DNA of 11,272 bases from DATJSJ01 sp035504175 (GTDB lineage Bacteria > Pseudomonadota > Alphaproteobacteria > Acetobacterales > Acetobacteraceae), in assembly GCA_035504175.1 (NCBI GenBank), contig DATJSJ010000195.1, forward strand, positions 1 to 11,272, read 5' to 3'. Numbering within the stretch: position 1 is the first letter of the stretch; every line of letters starts with the position of its first letter. The position numbers and the translations under genes were made by a program. This document shows, piece after piece, positions 1 to 5,838 of this stretch. Below the pieces are notes generated by a model. It saw only the letters and a list, made by a program, of their open reading frames with translations, searched no databases and was not told the DNA's origin.

Positions 1-2
1 TG

Positions 3-707
3 ATCTTCGCCGGCTCGCTGGTATTCACGCCGCCGAAGCACCCCGTCGATCTGCGCGACTGGAGTCAATGGTGGACCCTGCTCAAGGGTGCGAACTGGCG
101 GCATCCCTACGGTCCGCAAAGCAACGTCAAAGGACTGGACGATCATCCTGTGGTGCACGTGACCTTCGCCGATGCCCGCGCTTACGCAGACTGGGCGGGC
201 AAGGAACTGCCGACCGAGGCCGAATGGGAGTTCGCGGCCCGCGGCGGCCTCGATGGCGCCGAGTATGCCTGGGGCGATGAGTTCATGCCCGGCGAACAAG
301 CGATGGCGAACACCTGGCACGGCGAGTTTCCGCGCCAGCGGCTGTCACGCTTCCGGCGCACCTCGCCGGTCAGGACGTTCCCGGCAAACGGCTTCGGTCT
401 CTACGACATGATCGGCAATGTCTGGGAATGGACCACCGACTGGTGGTCGGTGACGCACCAGGCCGACGCGCCGAAGGGCTGCTGCACACCGGTCAATCCA
501 CGCGGCGGCCCCGAGGCCGGAAGCTTCGATCCCGCGCAGCCGGAGATTCGCATTCCACGCAAGGTGATCAAGGGCGGATCGCATCTTTGCGCACCCAACT
601 ACTGCCGCCGCTACCGCCCGGCGGCGCGCCACGCCGAACCCGTCGATACCTCGACGAGCCATCTCGGGTTCCGGTGCATCATTCGGGACAGGAGGAGCGC
701 AGAATGA
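3..707 (+). CDS. Formylglycine-generating enzyme (sulfatase-modifying factor), 5'-truncated by the window
   Basis: This is the C-terminal part of an FGE-sulfatase family protein; the first 234 visible residues are open from base 3 with no start in the window. FGE oxidises the cysteine of a C-x-P-x-R motif in sulfatases to C-alpha-formylglycine, using O2 and a copper ion held by two cysteines. Family hallmarks are visible: PVVHVTFADARAYADWAGK, LPTEAEWEFAARGG, NGFGLYDMIGNVWEWTTDWW, and KGGSHLCAPNYCRRYRPAAR, ending in LGFRC. The cysteine pair in C-x4-C spacing, encoded at 588-590 and 603-605, matches the catalytic pair of the family. Its stop TGA (705-707) overlaps the ATG of the downstream sulfatase, so the two are translationally coupled and this sulfatase is the probable client. 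Since the client carries a Tat signal, modification presumably happens in the cytoplasm before export. Only the missing N-terminus is uncertain. Confidence 0.95.
   Translation: MFAGSLVFTPPKHPVDLRDWSQWWTLLKGANWRHPYGPQSNVKGLDDHPVVHVTFADARAYADWAGKELPTEAEWEFAARGGLDGAEYAWGDEFMPGEQAMANTWHGEFPRQRLSRFRRTSPVRTFPANGFGLYDMIGNVWEWTTDWWSVTHQADAPKGCCTPVNPRGGPEAGSFDPAQPEIRIPRKVIKGGSHLCAPNYCRRYRPAARHAEPVDTSTSHLGFRCIIRDRRSAE
691..707 (+). promoter_or_regulatory. Ribosome binding site and ATGA stop-start overlap deciding the sulfatase start
   Basis: GGAGG at 691-695 lies 8 bases before the ATG at 704-706. The upstream FGE gene stops at 705-707, giving the ATGA overlap typical of translational coupling. The same frame is open further upstream (an ATG at 428), but that stretch lies inside the FGE gene and has no family similarity, so 704 is the real start. 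Confidence 0.85.
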
Positions 708-2410
708 CCGACAGAACAGCGAACCCCGCCGGCCACGGCCTGGGCCGGCGCAGTATCCTGCTGGGAACGACGACGATGGCGGCCGCCTCCGTCCTCGGTC
801 CGCCGCGCACGACGGATGCGGCGGAAGCGCAGCCGGTCACTGCATCGGGCGGCACGAAACCGAACATCATCATGATCGTGTCGGACGATTTCGGCTGGGG
901 CGATGCCGGCGCCTATCTCGGTGGCGAGGCGCGCGGCATGCCGACCCCGAACATCGACCGCCTGGCGGCGGAAGGGATGCTGTTCACCTCGTTCTACGCG
1001 CAGCCGAGTTGCACGCCCGGCCGCGCCGCGATGCAGACGGGGCGCATTCCCAACCGCAGCGGCATGACGACGGTCGCCTTCCAGGGACAGGGCGGCGGCC
1101 TGCCGGCGGCGGAATGGACGCTCGCGTCGGTGCTCAAGACCGCCGGCTACAAGACCTTCTTCACCGGCAAGTGGCATCTCGGCGAGGCGGATTACGCGCT
1201 GCCCAACGCGCAGGGCTATGACGAGATGAAGTATTGCGGCCTCTATCACCTCAACGCCTACACCTACGGCGACGCAGACTGGTTCCCGGACATGGACCCG
1301 AAGCTGCGAGCGATGTTCCAGCGCGTGACGAAAGGCTTCCTGTCGGGCAATGCCGGCGAGCCGGCAAGCGAGGACTTCAAGGTGAACGGCGAGTACGTCG
1401 ATACGCCGGACAAGGGCGTCGTCGGCATTCCGTTCCTCGACGCCTATATCGAGAAAGCCGCCCTCGACTATCTCGACCGCAACGGCAAGTCGACGGTGCC
1501 GTTCTTCATGAGCGTCAATTTCATGAAGGTGCACCAGCCGAATCTGCCGGCACCCGAGTTCGTGCACAAATCGATGTCGAAGTCGAAATATGCGGACTCG
1601 ATCGTCGAGAACGACACCCGCATCGGCCGCATCGTTGACAAGGTGCGGGCGCTCGGGCTCGACAAGAACACCTACATCTTTTGGACCAGCGACAACGGCG
1701 CCTGGCAGGACGTCTATCCCGACGCGGGCTACACGCCGTTCCGCGGCACCAAGGGCACGGATCGCGAGGGCGGCTCCCGGGTGCCGTCCGTCGCCTGGGG
1801 TCCGGGCATCAAGCCCGGCGGCAGGAACTCGGAGATCGTCGGCGGCCTCGACTACATGGCGACCTTCGCTGCGTTCGCCGGCGTGACGCTGCCCGACAGG
1901 GACCGCGAGGGAAAGCCGATCATCTTCGACAGCCACGATCTCAGCCCCGTGCTGTTCGGCACCGGCAAGTCGCCGCGCAACGAGTGGTTCTACTTCACCG
2001 AGGACGAGCTGACGCCCGGCGCCGCCCGCGTCGGCAATTACAAGGCGGTGTTCAATCTGCGCGGCGCTGACGGCGAAAAGACCGGCGGCCTGGCCGTGGA
2101 TTCGAATCTCGGCTGGAAAGGGCCGGAGGAATACGTCGCGACCGTTCCGCAGGTGTTCGATCTCTGGCAGGACCCGCAGGAACGCTACGACATCTTCATG
2201 AACAACTACACCGAACACACCTGGGTCATGATCACGATAAGCCAGGCGATCCAGAGCCTGATGGCGACGTATGTGAAATACCCGCCGCGCAAGGTGCAGA
2301 GCGAGAGCTATACCGGGCCGATCACGCTGTCGGAATACGAGCGCTTCAAGTTCGTGCGCGAGGAGCTCGCGAAGGAGGGGATCACCATTCCGCTCCCGAC
2401 CGGGAACTGA
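704..2410 (+). CDS. Tat-exported Cys-type arylsulfatase (alkaline phosphatase superfamily)
   Basis: A 568-residue type I sulfatase that hydrolyses sulfate esters, probably in the periplasm; the substrate is unknown. The N-terminus has a twin-arginine signal (R15-R16-S17, then a hydrophobic run to about residue 32) with a likely AEA cleavage site near residue 42. The catalytic domain begins with TKPNIIMIVSDD, where D61-D62 are expected metal ligands. The activation motif SCTPGRAAMQTGR has C103, P105 and R107; C103 is the residue converted to formylglycine. Further landmarks are FFTGKWHLG, SDNG (D330-N331, metal ligands) and GTKGTDREGGSRVP (K350), all expected in the family. The C-terminal half is a normal sulfatase C-domain. 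Length is ordinary for the family. It directly follows and overlaps its presumed activating FGE gene. Arylsulfatase is the general family name; choline-sulfatase or a polysaccharide sulfatase cannot be excluded by eye. Confidence 0.95.
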   Translation: MTDRTANPAGHGLGRRSILLGTTTMAAASVLGPPRTTDAAEAQPVTASGGTKPNIIMIVSDDFGWGDAGAYLGGEARGMPTPNIDRLAAEGMLFTSFYAQPSCTPGRAAMQTGRIPNRSGMTTVAFQGQGGGLPAAEWTLASVLKTAGYKTFFTGKWHLGEADYALPNAQGYDEMKYCGLYHLNAYTYGDADWFPDMDPKLRAMFQRVTKGFLSGNAGEPASEDFKVNGEYVDTPDKGVVGIPFLDAYIEKAALDYLDRNGKSTVPFFMSVNFMKVHQPNLPAPEFVHKSMSKSKYADSIVENDTRIGRIVDKVRALGLDKNTYIFWTSDNGAWQDVYPDAGYTPFRGTKGTDREGGSRVPSVAWGPGIKPGGRNSEIVGGLDYMATFAAFAGVTLPDRDREGKPIIFDSHDLSPVLFGTGKSPRNEWFYFTEDELTPGAARVGNYKAVFNLRGADGEKTGGLAVDSNLGWKGPEEYVATVPQVFDLWQDPQERYDIFMNNYTEHTWVMITISQAIQSLMATYVKYPPRKVQSESYTGPITLSEYERFKFVREELAKEGITIPLPTGN

Positions 2411-2583
2411 ACCATGGTCTGAGGCCGGGCCGGGGCCGGCTCGCATTCGTATCGGATGCGCGCCGCTCCCGGCTGGCAGACTTTCTCGTGATCGCCCGGC
2501 ATCGTCATCCGGAGCGGCGAACGGTTCCGAGAGTCGCACGCGGTCCGGCACGCCGGGATCGGCAATCTTCGGGGGGAAGCGCG
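2411..2583. other. Spacer between sulfatase and HAD phosphatase genes
   Basis: This 173-base gap holds no convincing gene. Shortly after the sulfatase stop there is a weak GC stem (GCCGG at 2424-2428 with CCGGC at 2436-2440, loop of 7) without a T-run, so any terminator role is doubtful. I see no clear -35/-10 pair. The gap is long enough for a separate promoter, but co-transcription with the sulfatase remains possible. A G-rich ribosome binding site (GGGGGGAAG, around 2571-2579) lies at the right edge and supports the start at 2584. Confidence 0.4.
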
Positions 2584-3627
2584 ATGACACGTCCAGAGCC
2601 GAAACGCGGAGTCCGCCGCCGCACGGCCCTCGCGGGGGCGGCCGCGTTTCCCGTGGCCGCGTCGCGGCAGGCGGCTGCGACGTCGGCGCCGTCCGCCGCT
2701 GACCCGCTTCCCTCCTGGAATCCGGGCACGGCCAGGCAATCGATCATCGATTTCGTGGCCAAGGTGACGAAAGACGGCACGCCCGGTTTCGTTCCGCCGC
2801 ACCAGCGGATCGCGGTGTTCGACAATGACGGCACGCTCTGGCCGGAGGATCCGGTGCCGTTCCAGCTCACCTATGCCCTGGACACGCTGCAGCAGATGGC
2901 CGCGCAGAACCCGGCGCTGCGCGAGGATCCGATGGTATCGGCGGCGTTGCGAGGCGATCTCGCGGCGCTGCTGGCAGGCCCGCACTATGACGGATTGCTG
3001 CATATCGTGGCGCTCACCCACGCGGGCATGACCACGGTCGAATTCGCGGCCCGCGTCGAGCGCTGGCTCTCCGTCGCCCGTCATCCCCGCTTCCACCGAC
3101 GCTACGACGAACTGACCTACCAGCCGATGCAGGAGCTGCTGCGATACCTGCGGGCGAACGGGTTCAAGACCTTCGTCGTCTCCGGCGGCGGCGCCGACTT
3201 CATGCGGGTGTGGAGCGAGCGCGTCTACGGCATCCCGCCCGAACAGGTCGTCGGCTCGAACGCGCGCACCCGCTACGAGCTCCGTCCCGACGGGCCGGTC
3301 CTGATCAAGACACTCGACTATCTGTTCGTCGACGACAAGGCCGGCAAGCCGGTCGCAATACACGAGTTCATCGGCCGTCGCCCGATTGCCGCCTTCGGCA
3401 ACAGCGACGGCGACAAGGAGATGCTGGAATACACGACGATCGCCAATCCGCGACCCAGCTTCGGCCTGCTCGTCCACCACACGGATGCCAAGCGCGAATA
3501 CGCCTATGACGCGCACCCGCGAAGCACCGGCAAGCTCGTCGTGGCCCTGCAGGAGGCGCCGCAGCGCGGCTGGATCGTCGTGGACATGGCGCACGACTGG
3601 AACCGCGTGTTCGCTTTCGATCAGTAG
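2584..3627 (+). CDS. HAD-superfamily phosphatase with twin-arginine signal
   Basis: A 347-residue phosphoserine-phosphatase-like HAD hydrolase; such enzymes use an aspartyl-phosphate intermediate and Mg2+. Motif I is D80-N-D82-G-T84 (AVFDNDGTLW), motif II is S200 in FVVSGGG, the motif III lysine is K252 or K255 in DDKAGKPVAI, and motif IV is GNSDGD with D275 and D277. All catalytic motifs are intact. Between motifs I and II lies a helical cap (residues about 90-185). The N-terminus (GVRRRTALAGAAAFPVAAS) has three arginines followed by a short hydrophobic stretch, consistent with Tat export, with cleavage somewhere in residues 25-40. I chose ATG 2584 because a strong G-rich ribosome binding site precedes it and because it places the signal at the N-terminus; an ATG at 2488 in the same frame has no such support. 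Position after a Tat-exported sulfatase suggests a periplasmic non-specific phosphomonoesterase; the substrate is unknown. Confidence 0.87.
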   Translation: MTRPEPKRGVRRRTALAGAAAFPVAASRQAAATSAPSAADPLPSWNPGTARQSIIDFVAKVTKDGTPGFVPPHQRIAVFDNDGTLWPEDPVPFQLTYALDTLQQMAAQNPALREDPMVSAALRGDLAALLAGPHYDGLLHIVALTHAGMTTVEFAARVERWLSVARHPRFHRRYDELTYQPMQELLRYLRANGFKTFVVSGGGADFMRVWSERVYGIPPEQVVGSNARTRYELRPDGPVLIKTLDYLFVDDKAGKPVAIHEFIGRRPIAAFGNSDGDKEMLEYTTIANPRPSFGLLVHHTDAKREYAYDAHPRSTGKLVVALQEAPQRGWIVVDMAHDWNRVFAFDQ

Positions 3628-3635
3628 CGGAGAGA

Positions 3636-3683
3636 CCGCCCGCGACCCTGCGGCTGCGACGATCTGACCGCATCCGCGGGCGG
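3636..3683. terminator. Hairpin between convergent HAD phosphatase and argG genes
   Basis: Arms CCGCCCGCG (3636-3644) and CGCGGGCGG (3675-3683) are perfectly complementary over 9 bp. Inside them TGCGG (3649-3653) pairs with CCGCA (3668-3672), giving a longer interrupted stem. It lies in the 79-base gap between two convergent stops (3627 and 3707), so it could end transcription from both sides. There is no T-run on either strand, so it may only assist Rho-dependent termination or protect 3' ends. Confidence 0.5.
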
Positions 3684-3706
3684 CGGGCCGGCCGGAGACG
3701 CCGTTG

Positions 3707-4936
3707 CTATGTCTCGCCGCCGCGACGCCCGGCCAGCGCGCCGAGCCGCAGGCGCAGCGCGTTCAGCTTGATGAAGCCCTGCGCGTCCACCTGATCGTAC
3801 GCGCCCTCGTCCTCCTCGAACGTCACGTGCTTCATCGAGTAGAGGCTGTTCGGGCTTTCCCGCCCGACCGTCGCGACATTGCCCTTGTAGAGCTTGAGCC
3901 GCACCCGGCCGCTGACCGAATGCTGGCTCTCGTCGATCAACGCCTGCAGCATGCGGCGCTCCGGGCTGAACCAGAACCCGTTGTAGATCAGCTCCGCATA
4001 GCGCGGCATCAGGCTGTCCTTCAGATGCGCCGCCTCGCGATCCAGCGTGATGCTCTCGATCGCCCGATGCGCCGCCAGCAGGATCGTGCCGCCCGGCGTC
4101 TCGTACACCCCGCGCGACTTCATGCCGACGAAGCGGTTCTCCACCAGGTCGAGCCGGCCGATGCCGTTCGCGCGGCCCAGTGCATTGAGCTTCGTCAGCA
4201 GCGCCGCCGGCGACAGCGGTTCACCATCGATCGCGACCGGATCGCCGCGCTCGAAATCGATGCTGATGACGGTCGCCCGGTCGGGCGCGTCCTCCGGACG
4301 GATCGTGCGCTGGTAGACGATCTCCGGCGCCTCCTGCGCCGGATCCTCGAGGATCTTCCCCTCCGAGGAGGAGTGCAGCAGGTTGGCATCGACGCTGAAC
4401 GGCGCCTCGCCGCGCTTGTCCTTGGCGATCGGGATCTGGTGCGCCTCGGCGAATTCCAGCAGCCTGGTGCGGCTGGTCAGATCCCATTCGCGCCAGGGCG
4501 CGATCACCTTCACGTCCGGCTTCAGCGCGTAGTAAGCGAGCTCGAAGCGGACCTGGTCGTTGCCCTTGCCGGTCGCGCCATGGGCCACCGCATCGGCGCC
4601 GGTCGCCTCGGCAATCTCGATCTGGCGCTGCGCGATCAGCGGCCGGGCGATCGAGGTGCCGAGCAGATACTGCCCCTCATACAGCGCGTTGGCGCGGAAC
4701 ATCGGGAAGACGAAATCGCGGACGAAGGTCTCGCGCAGGTCGTCGACGAAGATTTCCTTCACGCCGAACATCTCCGCCTTGCGACGGGCGGGTTCCAGCT
4801 CCTCGCCCTGGCCGAGATCGGCGGTGAAGGTGACGACCTCGCAAGCATAGGTCGATTGCAGCCAGCGCAGGATTACGCTGGTGTCGAGCCCGCCGGAATA
4901 CGCGAGCACGACCTTCTTCACGTCCTTCACCCGCAT
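3707..4936 (-). CDS. argG: Argininosuccinate synthase
   Basis: A 409-residue cytoplasmic enzyme that joins citrulline and aspartate with ATP to make argininosuccinate, the penultimate step of arginine synthesis. The N-terminus carries the PP-loop ATP pyrophosphatase motif AYSGGLDTS (residues 12-20). Further family blocks are visible: YEGQYLLGTSIARPLIA, GATGKGNDQVRFE, SVDANLLHSSSEGKILEDP, GGTILLAAHRAIESITLD and GRVRLKLYKGNVATVGRESP. Length is full for the bacterial family. The ATG at 4936 has GGGAG (complement of 4946-4950) 9 bases upstream. No other arginine gene is adjacent. The gene is divergent from the SH3-like membrane protein gene and convergent with the HAD phosphatase gene. The leader can fold so that the ribosome binding site is paired (see separate entry). 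Confidence 0.98.
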   Translation of the reverse strand: MRVKDVKKVVLAYSGGLDTSVILRWLQSTYACEVVTFTADLGQGEELEPARRKAEMFGVKEIFVDDLRETFVRDFVFPMFRANALYEGQYLLGTSIARPLIAQRQIEIAEATGADAVAHGATGKGNDQVRFELAYYALKPDVKVIAPWREWDLTSRTRLLEFAEAHQIPIAKDKRGEAPFSVDANLLHSSSEGKILEDPAQEAPEIVYQRTIRPEDAPDRATVISIDFERGDPVAIDGEPLSPAALLTKLNALGRANGIGRLDLVENRFVGMKSRGVYETPGGTILLAAHRAIESITLDREAAHLKDSLMPRYAELIYNGFWFSPERRMLQALIDESQHSVSGRVRLKLYKGNVATVGRESPNSLYSMKHVTFEEDEGAYDQVDAQGFIKLNALRLRLGALAGRRGGET

Positions 4937-4989
4937 CGCGGCATACTCCCGGTTGCGCCGCCGGCGGCGGCGGCGGGCGGAGTATCGCG
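4937..4989 (-). promoter_or_regulatory. Predicted argG leader hairpin covering the Shine-Dalgarno sequence
   Basis: In the argG mRNA, CGCGATACTCC (complement of 4989-4979) can pair with GGAGTAT-GC-CGCG (complement of 4949-4937): 7 bp plus 4 bp, separated by a two-base GC bulge. The 3' arm contains most of the GGGAG ribosome binding site and ends directly at the ATG. The loop contains its own GC hairpin (CGCCGCC and GGCGGCG with a 3-base loop). The pairing is read directly from the sequence; a regulatory role is inference, and no ligand or protein partner is suggested by the sequence. Confidence 0.5.
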
Positions 4990-4996
4990 TCCAGAA

Positions 4997-5013
4997 GGCG
5001 GCAGCAAGCCGCC
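4997..5013. other. Perfect short GC hairpin in the argG / SH3-protein divergent region
   Basis: GGCGGC (4997-5002) and GCCGCC (5008-5013) form a 6-bp stem with a 5-base loop. Read in the argG direction it is followed by TTCT, too short for a strong intrinsic terminator. It lies about 60 bases before the argG start and about 40 before the start of the divergent gene. It could be an attenuator-like element, part of a dispersed repeat, or chance in GC-rich DNA. No clear promoter hexamers could be assigned in 4937-5051. Confidence 0.35.
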
Positions 5014-5051
5014 GGCGTGCCGCCCGCCACGGTTCCTGCTACACCCTGCCG

Positions 5052-5801
5052 ATGCAAGCCGCCGATCCGCTGGCAGACGCGGAGTATCGCGACCGGCTGG
5101 TCAAACTCCTGGCCATGCTGGGGACCGACCATGCCGGCGAAGCCGAGGCGGCCCGCGGCAAGCTGCTCGACCATCTGCGCGCGCGCGGCCTGTCGCTGAA
5201 CGATGTCGGGGAGAAACTCGACCCGAACCGAGGCCGCCCCGACCCTGGGGCGGTGGAGCGACTGCGCCGGTCGCTGGCCGCCTCGGAACAGCGGCGGTTG
5301 CAGGCCGAGCGGATCGCCCAGGATGCGATGCAGGAGGCGCGGCGGGTCACAAGGGTGGCGCATCTGGCCCAGGCGGAGGCAGCATCGCTTCGCGAGCGCT
5401 ACCACCGCAGCTGGCTCATGGCCGTGGCGGGTATCGGGATCGCGGCCGGCTTCATGCTGGCGGCGGTGATCGCACTCCTGCGGGGCCCCGGTGGCTGGGA
5501 CCGCGCCGCCATCTCGGCGCCGGCGGCGCAGCGGGATGCGCTGTATCCAGGTGAGGATCTGTCACAGTGGCAACGCGGCCGCATCACCCAGGCCGATCAG
5601 CACGAGGGGGTGATCCTGGAGGACGGTGTGCCGCTGCTGGTCCAGCCCTCCGCGGATGCACCGTTGCTGGCCTCGCTGCCCCGCGGCACCGTGGTCACCA
5701 TCCTGCACGGGTTCCGCAGCCGCGGCACGGTCTGGGCGCTGGTCCGCAGCGGCTGGGGCGCCGGCTACATCGCCGGCACGTCGGTCGCCGTCGTGCGGTA
5801 G
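5052..5801 (+). CDS. Membrane-anchored protein with coiled coil and C-terminal SH3-like domain, function unknown
   Basis: A 249-residue protein in three parts. Residues about 10-50 form a helical segment (YRDRLVKLLAMLGTDHAGEAEAARGKLLDHL) that resembles the DUF2786-type repeat seen near the N-terminus of some proteins; this is a weak similarity judged by eye. Residues about 66-116 are charged and helical, probably a coiled coil. Residues 121-143 (SWLMAVAGIGIAAGFMLAAVIAL) are a single transmembrane helix. Residues about 188-247 (VPLLVQPSADAPLLASLPRGTVVTILHG..WALVRSGWGAGYIAG) fit a bacterial SH3b fold, usually a cell-wall or protein binding module. The N-terminus is then likely cytoplasmic and the SH3 domain periplasmic. 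ATG 5052 was chosen because upstream in-frame sequence is arginine-rich and overlaps the argG leader; there is no strong ribosome binding site, so the start is only fairly sure. It converges with the flavoprotein gene. A specific function cannot be assigned. Confidence 0.75.
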   Translation: MQAADPLADAEYRDRLVKLLAMLGTDHAGEAEAARGKLLDHLRARGLSLNDVGEKLDPNRGRPDPGAVERLRRSLAASEQRRLQAERIAQDAMQEARRVTRVAHLAQAEAASLRERYHRSWLMAVAGIGIAAGFMLAAVIALLRGPGGWDRAAISAPAAQRDALYPGEDLSQWQRGRITQADQHEGVILEDGVPLLVQPSADAPLLASLPRGTVVTILHGFRSRGTVWALVRSGWGAGYIAGTSVAVVR

Positions 5802-5838
5802 CGGCCGTCCGGCGCGCGCGCCAGCGGGCCGGCCCGGG
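5802..5838. other. Short convergent gap with GC palindrome
   Basis: The 37 bases between the convergent stops contain the 12-bp palindrome GGCGCGCGCGCC (5811-5822), flanked by CCGG-type complementary blocks. It may act as a weak two-way terminator; there is no T-run. Confidence 0.25.

Noticed and set aside
428..703. A possible N-terminal extension of the sulfatase inside the FGE gene
   Set aside because: A strong ribosome binding site and Tat signal place the start at 704; the extension overlaps FGE in another frame and matches nothing.
611..2590. A 659-codon open frame on the - strand opposite the sulfatase
   Set aside because: The plus strand encodes a sulfatase with all catalytic motifs; the reverse frame has no domain and a shadow-like composition.
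4978..5091. Direct repeat CGGAGTATCGCG at 4978-4989 and 5080-5091
   Set aside because: Only 12 bp, the second copy lies inside the SH3-protein coding region, and no duplicated flanks were seen; probably chance.
3704..5554. A 616-codon open frame on the + strand opposite argG
   Set aside because: Antisense to argG and running out of frame into the SH3-like protein gene; no domain.
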